Shown piece by piece: positions 1 through 5,677 of a stretch of 5,677 nt of DNA. Origin of the DNA: Rhodocyclaceae bacterium (GTDB taxonomy: Bacteria; Pseudomonadota; Gammaproteobacteria; Burkholderiales; Rhodocyclaceae). The DNA lies in NCBI GenBank assembly GCA_016791085.1, contig JAEUNN010000184.1:1-5677 (forward strand). The letters are read 5' to 3'. The position numbers and the translations under genes were made by a program. Within the stretch, counting starts at the first letter, position 1, and each line of letters begins with the position of its first letter. The notes beneath the pieces were generated by a model. The model did not search any database and was not told the DNA's origin. It saw only the letters and a program-made list of their open reading frames with translations.

Positions 1-31
1 TAGAATTCCGTCTTTATCGCAGCGTACGGCC

Positions 32-1000
32 ATGAAAACGACGTTCCTTGATTTTGAACAGCCGATTGCCGAACTCGAAGCGAAAATCGAAGAACTGCGT
101 TTCGTGCAGGACGATTCCGCGGTCGATATATCCGATGAGATTGCCCGGCTGGAAGCAAAAAGCCAGGCGCTTACCAAGGATATTTATGCCAAGCTCAGTC
201 CCTGGCAGATCGCGCAGGTCGCGCGCCACGCGCAACGGCCGTACACGCTGGATTACTGCCAGCACGTATTTACGGATTTCGTCGAATTGCACGGCGACCG
301 GGCATTCGCCGACGACCACGCCATCGTCGGCGGCATGGCGCGATTCAACGGCCAGCCCTGCGTGGTGATCGGCCACCAAAAGGGCCGCGACACCAAGGAA
401 AAAATATTCCGCAATTTCGGCATGCCGCGCCCCGAGGGCTACCGTAAGGCCTTGCGCCTCATGCGCCTGGCCGAAAAATTCGGGCTGCCCATATTCACTT
501 TCGTCGATACGCCCGGCGCCTACCCCGGCGTGGATGCTGAAGAGCGCGGCCAGTCCGAGGCAATCGGGCGCAACCTGTTCGAAATGGCCGAATTCAAGGT
601 GCCCATCCTGTGCACCATCATCGGCGAGGGAGGCTCGGGCGGCGCTCTGGCGATCGCCGTGGGCGACACCGTACTGATGTTGCAATACGCGACCTATTCC
701 GTCATATCCCCGGAAGGTTGCGCCTCCATACTCTGGAAAAGCGCCGAAAAGGCTGGCGAAGCGGCGGAAATTCTGGGTATCACGGCGGCGCGCCTGAAGT
801 CGCTGGGACTGATAGACCGCGTCGTGAACGAACCGCTGGGTGGCGCCCACCGCGATGTGCGCGGCGTGGCCATGAGCCTCAAGCGCGCGTTGCAGGAAGC
901 CCTGCGCCAGGTTTCCGAGCTGTCGCCTGCCGCCATTGTTGAGAGGCGCATAGAGCGGCTCATGGAATATGGCCGCTACAAGGAACAGTCACTGTCCTGA
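32..1000 (+). CDS. accA: Acetyl-CoA carboxylase carboxyltransferase subunit alpha (AccA)
   Basis: This gene encodes the alpha half of the cytosolic alpha2beta2 carboxyltransferase, which with AccD moves the carboxyl group from carboxybiotin on AccB to acetyl-CoA. That makes malonyl-CoA, the committed step of fatty acid synthesis. The product is 322 residues, close to the roughly 319 of E. coli AccA, so it looks complete. A charged helical N-terminus (about 11-55) is followed by the crotonase-like core. Visible family motifs are GHQKGRDTKE (114-123), DTPGAYPG (159-166), the glycine-rich GEGGSGGALA (198-207) and SVISPEG (223-229). The ATG at 32 gives the usual MKTTFLDFEQPIAELE opening, although no good ribosome-binding site is visible in the 31 bases before it. 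Those 31 bases show no recognisable gene. The 3' end overlaps the longest form of tilS. Identification is firm. Confidence 0.98.
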   Translation: MKTTFLDFEQPIAELEAKIEELRFVQDDSAVDISDEIARLEAKSQALTKDIYAKLSPWQIAQVARHAQRPYTLDYCQHVFTDFVELHGDRAFADDHAIVGGMARFNGQPCVVIGHQKGRDTKEKIFRNFGMPRPEGYRKALRLMRLAEKFGLPIFTFVDTPGAYPGVDAEERGQSEAIGRNLFEMAEFKVPILCTIIGEGGSGGALAIAVGDTVLMLQYATYSVISPEGCASILWKSAEKAGEAAEILGITAARLKSLGLIDRVVNEPLGGAHRDVRGVAMSLKRALQEALRQVSELSPAAIVERRIERLMEYGRYKEQSLS

Positions 1001-2336
1001 CGTATTGTCCGTGGTGCGCGCCGCGCTGGCGGCGCACATCCCGAGCGGCGCGCGGGTTTGCGTCGGCTTGAGCGGCGGCGTCGATTCCAGCGTACTGCTC
1101 GATTGCGTGGCGCGCCTGCAGCCCGAACTGCGCTACGAACTTGGCGCACTGCATGTCCATCACGGTTTAAGCCCCCATGCCGGCAGTTGGGCGCGCCACT
1201 GCCAAGCCCAGTGCGACCGCCTCGGCCTGGCGCTGGCTGTGCATGAAGTCGAAGTAATCACCCGGGGCGAAGGTGTCGAAGCGGCCGCCCGCCATGCCCG
1301 CTATGCGGCGTTCGCGCGCTCGAACGCCGATTGGTTGTTGCTCGCGCACCACGCCGACGATCAGGCCGAAACCTTGTTGCATAACCTGCTGCGCGGTGCC
1401 GGCGTAAAGGGCGCGGCGGCAATGCCGCTAACGCGCGCGCTCGGGGCGGGATGCCCGACCTTGTTGCGGCCCATGCTGGCGCTGCGCCGCGCGGACCTGG
1501 AAGCTTACGCGCGCGGCCACGGCATCGACTGGATAGAGGACGAAGCCAACCGCAACCCGCGCTATGCGCGCAGTGCGCTGCGACATGAAATCCTGCCGGC
1601 CATGGAACGGCGCTGGCCGGCCGCAGTGAGCACCCTGGCGCGCGCCGCCGGCCTGTTCGCGGAAGCCGATCAATTGCTGCAGGAAATCGGCGCCGCCGAC
1701 CTGCGCGCCTGCACCTGCGACGGCGCTTTGGACACGGCTGCGCTCAGCCGGTTGCCGGCGCCGCGCGCGCGCAATGGTCTGCGCGTCTGGCTCGCCGGCC
1801 ATGGCATTCCCGCGCCGGCGGCGCAGCGCCTCGACGAATTCCTGCGCCAGTCGGTAACGGCCGATATGGCGCAAACCATGGAGTGGCGCTGTGGCGACCG
1901 GCTCGTGTTTCGCTACCAGGGGCGGCTGCATTGCCTGGCGCTGCCGGCCGCGGTGCCGGCAAGACTGGCCTGGCGTGGCGAATCCGAACTGGATTGGGCG
2001 GGAACGCGCATAGTCATGCGGCCGGCGCAAGCTGTGGGCATATGCTGTCAGCGCCTGCAGGGCGCGCAAGTGGAATTCCGCCGCCGCAGCGGCGGCGAGC
2101 GCTTGCGCCTGCACGGTCACCAGCATGCGCTCAAACAATTGTTTCAGCAGTACGGCATCGCACCGCCCCTGCGCGCGCTCATGCCGCTCCTGTACTGCGG
2201 CGACCAATTGGTCTGGGTGCCGGGCATAGGGATTGCGGATGACTGGCGCACCGGCGCTGCCGCGGCGGGCCTGCAGCCAGGTTGGGATGTGCTTCATCCG
2301 TCCCGGGACAACGCCCTGGGCGCGGCGCCGGACTAG
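969..2336 (+). CDS. tilS: tRNA(Ile)-lysidine synthetase (TilS)
   Basis: TilS is an ATP-dependent enzyme that attaches lysine to C34 of the CAU anticodon of a tRNA(Ile), making lysidine so that the tRNA reads AUA and is charged with isoleucine. The 455-residue product has the N-type ATP pyrophosphatase PP-loop SGGVDSS (35-41), HVHHGLSPH (62-70), EAAARHARYAAF (104-115), AHHADDQAET (126-135), LLRPML (165-170) and the WIEDEANRNPRYARS segment (188-202). The C-terminal TilS domain follows, with RRRSGGERLR (371-380), LKQLFQQYGIAPPLR (388-402) and PLLYCGDQLVWVPGIG (406-421). The start is uncertain. ATG 969 lies inside accA and gives a 32-base overlap. TTG 1005 or GTG 1011/1014 would begin just after the accA stop and still keep the PP-loop. 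None has a well-placed Shine-Dalgarno. The gene probably shares a transcript with accA. Confidence 0.96.
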   Translation: MAATRNSHCPDVLSVVRAALAAHIPSGARVCVGLSGGVDSSVLLDCVARLQPELRYELGALHVHHGLSPHAGSWARHCQAQCDRLGLALAVHEVEVITRGEGVEAAARHARYAAFARSNADWLLLAHHADDQAETLLHNLLRGAGVKGAAAMPLTRALGAGCPTLLRPMLALRRADLEAYARGHGIDWIEDEANRNPRYARSALRHEILPAMERRWPAAVSTLARAAGLFAEADQLLQEIGAADLRACTCDGALDTAALSRLPAPRARNGLRVWLAGHGIPAPAAQRLDEFLRQSVTADMAQTMEWRCGDRLVFRYQGRLHCLALPAAVPARLAWRGESELDWAGTRIVMRPAQAVGICCQRLQGAQVEFRRRSGGERLRLHGHQHALKQLFQQYGIAPPLRALMPLLYCGDQLVWVPGIGIADDWRTGAAAAGLQPGWDVLHPSRDNALGAAPD

Positions 2337-2926
2337 CTTGCGACGGCTTTCCAGCGGCTGTGCGCATGCACATGGCGCGCGAGGAAATCCATCTGGTCCA
2401 GCAGTATGTTGCGATTGCAGAGGATCAGGTATTCCGCCTTGTTCGGCACATAAGGCGCATACAGCAATTCCATCCCGGCCTGTTCGGGCAGCCGCGCGCC
2501 CTTGCGCTGGTTGCACACGCGGCAGGCCGTCACGACGTTCATCCAGACGTCGCGCCCGCCGCGCGAAAGCGGAATGATGTGATCGCGCGTCAGGCGCCCG
2601 AAGCCGAACTCACAGCCGCAATAGGCGCAGATATAGCGGTCGCGATGGAACAGCTCGTGGTTGTTGAGCGGCGGCACCACCGCACAGCCGCGCGCACCGA
2701 GCGCGCGTCCTTTGATGGCGATTATGCTGTTGGCGCTGATCTGCGAACGCAGTCCGGTCGAGCGGTTGATGCCGCCGTGGATCAGAAATTCCGAATCGCC
2801 GGCCGTCCAGGCCACCAAATCCTTGGCGTAATAAAAACAGGCGTGCTGCCAGCTCACCCAGCGGTGCGGGACGCCGTGCACGTCCAGGGTCAGGATTAGC
2901 GGCAGTTTTATCGCAGTGCCTTGCAT
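2333..2926 (-). CDS. HNH endonuclease family protein, role unknown
   Basis: The 197-residue product carries a zinc-type HNH nuclease fold in its C-terminal half. A CAYC knuckle (C100, C103) is followed by the metal and catalytic pair D115-H116 in RLTRDHIIPLSRGGRD, then N130 in DVWMNVVTAC and a second knuckle CRVCNQRKG (C135, C138, N139, K142). All expected residues are present, so the nuclease site looks intact. Residues 1-85 form a separate, mostly beta-like region (LPLILTLDVHGVPHRW near the start) that I recognise only as typical of this proteobacterial family. There is no signal peptide or membrane segment. The ATG at 2926-2924 has a weak AGG five bases upstream. The gene converges on tilS, sharing CTAG as both stops, and diverges from the TonB-like gene. 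No phage, intron or restriction partner is nearby, so its cellular role cannot be given. A McrA-like or repair function is only a guess. Confidence 0.9.
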   Translation of the reverse strand: MQGTAIKLPLILTLDVHGVPHRWVSWQHACFYYAKDLVAWTAGDSEFLIHGGINRSTGLRSQISANSIIAIKGRALGARGCAVVPPLNNHELFHRDRYICAYCGCEFGFGRLTRDHIIPLSRGGRDVWMNVVTACRVCNQRKGARLPEQAGMELLYAPYVPNKAEYLILCNRNILLDQMDFLARHVHAHSRWKAVAS

Positions 2927-2933
2927 GCCAGCC

Positions 2934-2939
2934 TAAAAT
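2934..2939 (+). promoter_or_regulatory. Possible -10 element in the divergent HNH/TonB-like region
   Basis: TAAAAT matches the sigma-70 -10 consensus at five of six positions and is the most AT-rich stretch in this GC-rich interval. It lies in the 80-bp gap between two divergent starts and points toward the TonB-like gene. No convincing -35 hexamer sits 16-18 bases upstream; the best-placed bases are TCGCAG. The call is therefore weak. Confidence 0.22.
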
Positions 2940-2949
2940 CGGTACATCC

Positions 2950-2955
2950 AAGGAG
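2950..2955 (+). promoter_or_regulatory. Shine-Dalgarno-like AAGGAG upstream of the TonB-like gene
   Basis: AAGGAG is a strong match to the anti-Shine-Dalgarno. It is only three bases from an in-frame GTG at 2959 and more than 50 bases from the preferred ATG at 3007. If it is used, the TonB-like protein gains 16 N-terminal residues. The short spacing and the poor coding look of 2959-3006 (CTT, CGA, GGG and CGA codons) argue against this start without excluding it. Confidence 0.3.
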
Positions 2956-3006
2956 ATCGTGCTCCGCCGGCTTGGGCGATGCGCGCGCCGAGGGCAACTT
3001 AAACCA

Positions 3007-3660
3007 ATGGCCACTAAATTGCAACCTGCGTCCGCGCGCCATACCGGCCTGGTGTACGCCTTGCTGTTGTCGTGCCTGTTGCATATTGGACTGCTTTGGC
3101 CGGCGCTGGTTGCGCGCGAGCCCTTGCGCGTGGCGGGCGCGCGCGCCGGCGCGATCGAAGTGCGGCTCGCGGCGGCGCCGGCAGCCGCCGCGACGGCGCC
3201 CGAACCGGACGCGGCCGCCACGGCGCGAGCGCGTCCGGCGCGCAATTCCGGAACAATCGACAAGCCCCGCCAGGCGCATGAGCCGCGGCCGGCCACGGCG
3301 GCCGCGCAGCCTGCTGCCGAGGCCGGCGCCGAGCCCGCGGCTGGCACGGGACCGGCGCCCGATGCCGATGCGCTGCGCCACTATCGCTGGGCGCTGGCGC
3401 TTGCGGCACGCGAATTGCGCGGTGAGGTCGAAACCCTCGCTGCCGCGAGCGACGCAGGCGTGGTCCGTCTGCGCGTCGAACACGATGCTCGCGGCATCGC
3501 GCGCGCGGTGTCGGTGGGCGCGTCCAGCGGGCACGCGGATGCCGACCTGGGGGCGAAACGATTGATTGCGCGCGCGCTGGACCGCGTGGCCTTGCCGCCG
3601 TCGCTGCAGGGACGGGCGTTCGTGGTCGAAATAAGCGTCGAACTTGGCAGCTCCGAGTAA
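3007..3660 (+). CDS. TonB-like energy transducer protein
   Basis: The 217-residue product has TonB architecture. A short basic N-terminus (1-12) leads to one hydrophobic anchor at about 13-36. An Ala/Pro-rich, low-complexity linker follows to about 121, then a TonB-type C-terminal domain at 122-215. That domain contains a helix (LRHYRWALALAARELRG), the strand VVRLRVEHDARGIARAVSV and the final strand AFVVEISVEL. In TonB this design couples the ExbB-ExbD proton motor in the inner membrane to outer-membrane transporters across the periplasm. S22 and H26 in the anchor reproduce the Ser-x3-His spacing of the functionally important TonB S16/H20. The linker lacks the Pro-Glu/Pro-Lys runs of classical TonB. 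No exbB, exbD or receptor gene is adjacent. An upstream GTG at 2959 is the alternative start. It could serve siderophore or other uptake, or be a TonB paralogue with another partner. Confidence 0.8.
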   Translation: MATKLQPASARHTGLVYALLLSCLLHIGLLWPALVAREPLRVAGARAGAIEVRLAAAPAAAATAPEPDAAATARARPARNSGTIDKPRQAHEPRPATAAAQPAAEAGAEPAAGTGPAPDADALRHYRWALALAARELRGEVETLAAASDAGVVRLRVEHDARGIARAVSVGASSGHADADLGAKRLIARALDRVALPPSLQGRAFVVEISVELGSSE

Positions 3661-3694
3661 GCCGCGCAGCCGGTGGGGCAGGGGGATATGTGGC

Positions 3695-3710
3695 ATCATG
3701 ACGGCATGAT
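3695..3710. repeat. Inverted repeat ATCATG-ACGG-CATGAT
   Basis: This is a perfect 6-bp inverted repeat around a 4-base loop, 35 bases after the TonB-like stop. It is AT-richer than its surroundings, which makes it stand out. It could be a protein-binding dyad or an RNA hairpin. It lacks a T tract, so it is not a canonical intrinsic terminator. Confidence 0.45.
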
Positions 3711-3713
3711 CGA

Positions 3714-3741
3714 GGCGGAAAACGTTGCAACGGGTTTCGCC
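3714..3741. repeat. Compound hairpin around the palindrome CGTTGCAACG
   Basis: CGTTGCAACG (3723-3732) is a perfect 10-bp palindrome. It is flanked by GGCG and AAA on the left and TTT and CGCC on the right, giving an outer stem with one bulged G and a small internal loop. This could be a DNA operator or a folded leader RNA. The sequence does not say which. Confidence 0.35.
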
Positions 3742-3815
3742 GCAATAGCACTCGGGGCTATCCCGGCCGCGTCGCTTGGGCGCGGTTGCGGGCGCGCTAG
3801 TCGGGCGTCCTGTGA

Positions 3816-3844
3816 CGGTCCGCAACGGTGCGATGGCGGTGCGA
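3816..3844 (+). repeat. Three helically phased CGGTSCG copies
   Basis: CGGTCCG begins at 3816, and CGGTGCGA occurs at 3826 and again at 3837. The spacings of 10 and 11 bases place the copies on one face of the DNA. The array ends 22 bases before the sensor start codon. A partial GGTGC copy follows at 3851. This resembles a repeated operator, but the GC-rich background makes chance a real alternative. Confidence 0.3.
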
Positions 3845-3866
3845 CGGGCTGGTGCCGGGGCGCCGC

Positions 3867-5677
3867 ATGAGCGCTCACGGCGAAGCACCTGACCATGCTG
3901 CGCCGGCTGCCGGCGCGTCGGCCGGTGGCGCCCGTGCCCTGCGCGCGAACGCCGCCGTCGCGGCGCTCATATTTGCCGCCGCCGGGCTGGCGAGCGCCTT
4001 GTCCAGCGCCTTTCCCGCCGGTGTCGCGTGGCCGCTGCTGGGCCTGAATCTGGGGGCGCTCGGGTGGCGCGGCGCGGCGCTGCTGCCGGGCGTGATTTTG
4101 GGCAGCGCACTGGCCGCGCTATTTGCCGGCGCGCCCGGTGCGGCGACCGTGGTGGAACTGATCGCCTGCGCGGTGCTGCCGGCCGTCGCCGTTGCTCCGC
4201 TCTTGCGCGCCAGCATCCTGAACGGTCGTTTCTGTACCCATGCGCAAGGCGCCGTGTCGCTTGTCCTGTTGGGCGGCGTGCTGGCGGCCGGTCTGTCCGC
4301 GCTGGTGCAGTTCGGCGTGTCCCTGGCGCACGGGGCGGACCTGGTGAACGCCCTGGACGCGCTTCCCGCCGGCTGGATCGCCAATTCCTCGGCGGTACTT
4401 CTGATCACCCCTCTGCTGTGCGATTGTGCCGGCAAGCGCGCGCCGCCGCATATCGCCGGTTATGGCGAAGCCCTGCTCGCCGCGCTGTTCGCTGCGGCAT
4501 TCGGTGCCTTAGGGTTTGGAATTTCATGGCACCCGCTGTCGGAAGCGTATCTGTCGCAATTTCTGGTCCTTCCGGTACTCGTCTGGGGCGCGATACGCCT
4601 GTCGCGCATGGGTGTGCAGTTCGTACTGCTGGCGTTCGGGCTGTCCGCACTGGCCGTCAGCGCGCTGGCAGCCGGGCAGGCCGGGGCCGGCTTGACGCCC
4701 GAGGCGCTGCTCAAGCTGCACCTGTTCATCGTGATGGCGGCCGCGCTGGTGCTGCTGATACACGGCAGCCTGGCGGAACATAGGCGCGAGGAGGCGCGCC
4801 TAGTCGCCAGCGAACGGCATTTCCGCACCCTGGTTCAGGCGTCCTGCGATGTTTACTGGGATCTCGACGCGAACCTGCGCTTTACGCTGTACGTCGATCT
4901 GCAGAAAAGCTCCAGCGAGCGCAGCGAAGACCCCACCGTGTATGGACTGCATCCTTGGGAATTGCCGGGCCGCGAAGCCGTCAGCGCGGACTGGGACAGC
5001 ATGCGGCGCATGCTCGAGGCGCATGAGCCGTTTCGCGATTTCGTCCTGCGTTATCGGGAAAGTCCCGAGCGCTGGCGCTACCTGCGCGTGGCCGGCGCGC
5101 CGATATTCGACGCCGCCGGGCAATTTACCGGCTATCGCGGCCTGGCTCAGGATGCCAGCGATCAGATGCGGGCGCAGGAAGCCGTGCAGCGCAGCCAGTT
5201 CGAACTGCGCGCCCTGCTGGACGCTTCGCCGGACTGGGTGGTCATGAAAAATCGCAGCGGCGAGTGGCTGGTCGCCAATCAGGCCATCATGTCGGCGTTT
5301 TCCCTGCGCGAGTCCGACTGGCGCGGGCGTTCGCCGGACGAATTGCTGCTGGTCGCGCCGCAGTTGCACGAATTGCTCGTGCAAGGGCAGGATTCGGATC
5401 GCGAAGTGCTGCAGGACGGCCGTCTGCAGCACATCGAGCAGGTGCTCACCCTGTCCGACGGCCTGCGCCGCAGTTTCGACATCCTCAAGGCGCCCTTGCG
5501 CAACCACAGCGGCGACATTACGGGCCTGGTGGTGATAGGCCGCGACATCACCCACCTGAAACAGTCGGAACGCATACGGCGCAAACAGATGGAAGAAATC
5601 CAGCGCCTCAACAGCGAACTCGAATCGCGCGTGCGGGCGCGCACCGCCCAGCTCGAAGCGGCCAATAGCGAGCTGGA
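3867..5677 (+). CDS. MASE1-PAS-PAS membrane sensor, probable histidine kinase, 3' end off window
   Basis: An uninterrupted frame runs from ATG 3867 through 603 codons to the window edge without a stop. Residues about 28-300 form a multi-pass membrane region with MASE1 wording: FPAGVAWPLLGLNLGALGWR (49-68), PAGWIANSSAVLLITPLL (167-184) and PVLVWGAIRLSRMG (236-249). A first PAS domain spans about 313-435 (DVYWDLDANLRF near its start, GYRGLAQDASD at its end). A second spans about 442-567 (LLDASPDWVVMKNRSGEWL to VVIGRDITHLKQSE). Residues 568-603 are a charged coiled coil ending RVRARTAQLEAANSEL, the linker usually met just before a HisKA kinase domain. Diguanylate cyclase output is less likely but possible. 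No LOV cysteine motif is seen in either PAS. In-frame GTGs at 3828 and 3852 are alternative starts; no strong Shine-Dalgarno decides. The signal sensed is unknown. Confidence 0.88.
   Translation, partial: MSAHGEAPDHAAPAAGASAGGARALRANAAVAALIFAAAGLASALSSAFPAGVAWPLLGLNLGALGWRGAALLPGVILGSALAALFAGAPGAATVVELIACAVLPAVAVAPLLRASILNGRFCTHAQGAVSLVLLGGVLAAGLSALVQFGVSLAHGADLVNALDALPAGWIANSSAVLLITPLLCDCAGKRAPPHIAGYGEALLAALFAAAFGALGFGISWHPLSEAYLSQFLVLPVLVWGAIRLSRMGVQFVLLAFGLSALAVSALAAGQAGAGLTPEALLKLHLFIVMAAALVLLIHGSLAEHRREEARLVASERHFRTLVQASCDVYWDLDANLRFTLYVDLQKSSSERSEDPTVYGLHPWELPGREAVSADWDSMRRMLEAHEPFRDFVLRYRESPERWRYLRVAGAPIFDAAGQFTGYRGLAQDASDQMRAQEAVQRSQFELRALLDASPDWVVMKNRSGEWLVANQAIMSAFSLRESDWRGRSPDELLLVAPQLHELLVQGQDSDREVLQDGRLQHIEQVLTLSDGLRRSFDILKAPLRNHSGDITGLVVIGRDITHLKQSERIRRKQMEEIQRLNSELESRVRARTAQLEAANSEL

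Larger units (their letters stand above)
3661..3866 (+). other. Spacer before the sensor gene with several short dyads
   Basis: This 206-base spacer separates the TonB-like stop from the sensor start. Going downstream it holds an ATCATG/CATGAT hairpin (3695-3710), a compound hairpin around CGTTGCAACG (3714-3741), ATAGC/GCTAT (3745-3761) and CCGCG/CGCGG (3767-3785), then three CGGTSCG copies (3816-3844). None is followed by a T run, so I do not call a terminator. I compared it from memory with cobalamin, c-di-GMP and RNase P patterns and found no convincing fit. A 60-codon frame from ATG 3688 (or 65 from GTG 3673) crosses the spacer and stops at 3868-3870 in an ATGA overlap with the sensor start, but its composition does not look coding. 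Confidence 0.4.

Noticed and set aside
3..8. GAATTC at the left edge as a cloning boundary
   Set aside because: A single EcoRI site near the edge is expected by chance and the sequence continues normally into accA.
1428..2516. Long minus-strand frame across tilS
   Set aside because: It lies opposite an unambiguous tilS, is rich in Arg, Ala and Gln as expected for antisense GC-rich frames, and shows no domain.
2282..2899. Long plus-strand frame opposite the HNH gene
   Set aside because: It mirrors the HNH coding strand in GC-rich DNA and has no recognisable domain, whereas the minus-strand product has a complete HNH motif set.
3695..3710. Intrinsic terminator after the TonB-like gene
   Set aside because: The hairpin is a clean 6-bp stem but is not GC-rich and has no following T run.
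3816..3866. Cobalamin riboswitch, suggested by CCGCAACGGT at 3820-3829
   Set aside because: The short string resembles part of a conserved B12 riboswitch segment, but I find no GGGAA element, no GCCACTG and no convincing B12 box in the right order, and the downstream gene is not a cobalamin gene.
2908..3888. Long minus-strand frame across the TonB-like gene and the spacer
   Set aside because: Its Arg-rich low-complexity product is typical of the reverse of Ala/Pro-rich coding DNA, and the plus strand gives a proper anchor and TonB-type domain.
4028..4783. Plus-strand frame across the membrane region of the sensor
   Set aside because: It is Arg/Gly-rich and in a different frame from the hydrophobic MASE1-like sequence that continues into the PAS domains.
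4800..5555. Minus-strand frame across the PAS region
   Set aside because: The plus strand encodes two clear PAS domains in an uninterrupted frame; the antisense product shows no known motif.

Overview
The window reads as a GC-rich proteobacterial chromosome, most likely a betaproteobacterium. This rests on the N-terminal wording of AccA, the tight accA-tilS pair and an HNH protein of a type I associate with that class. It is a family-level inference from memory; no rRNA or other marker is present. I see no transposase, integrase, phage gene, CRISPR array, tRNA or rRNA, and it looks like ordinary chromosome rather than a mobile island.

Layout. (1) 32-1000 (+): accA, the alpha subunit of acetyl-CoA carboxyltransferase, complete. 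(2) 969-2336 (+): tilS, tRNA(Ile)-lysidine synthetase, whose most upstream ATG start lies inside the end of accA. (3) 2333-2926 (-): an HNH endonuclease-type protein that converges on tilS; the two stop codons share one CTAG palindrome. (4) 2927-3006: an 80-bp divergent intergenic region with weak promoter-like and ribosome-binding-like sequences. (5) 3007-3660 (+): a TonB-like protein with one membrane anchor, an Ala/Pro-rich linker and a TonB-type C-terminal domain. (6) 3661-3866: a 206-bp spacer with several short dyads and an iterated CGGTSCG motif, but no RNA class I can name. (7) 3867 to the window end (+): the first 603 codons of a large membrane sensor with a MASE1-like multi-pass region, two PAS domains and the start of a signalling coiled coil. 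Its output domain lies beyond the window; histidine kinase is the best guess.

accA and tilS are housekeeping genes for fatty acid synthesis and AUA decoding and probably share a transcript. The HNH gene is divergent from the TonB-like gene and is probably transcribed separately. The TonB-like gene and the sensor are on the same strand, but the 206-bp gap suggests the sensor may have its own control. I did not find a clearly new biological system. The most useful leads are the structured leader of the sensor gene, the conserved but functionally obscure HNH protein, the stand-alone TonB-like gene and the two unusually compact gene junctions.
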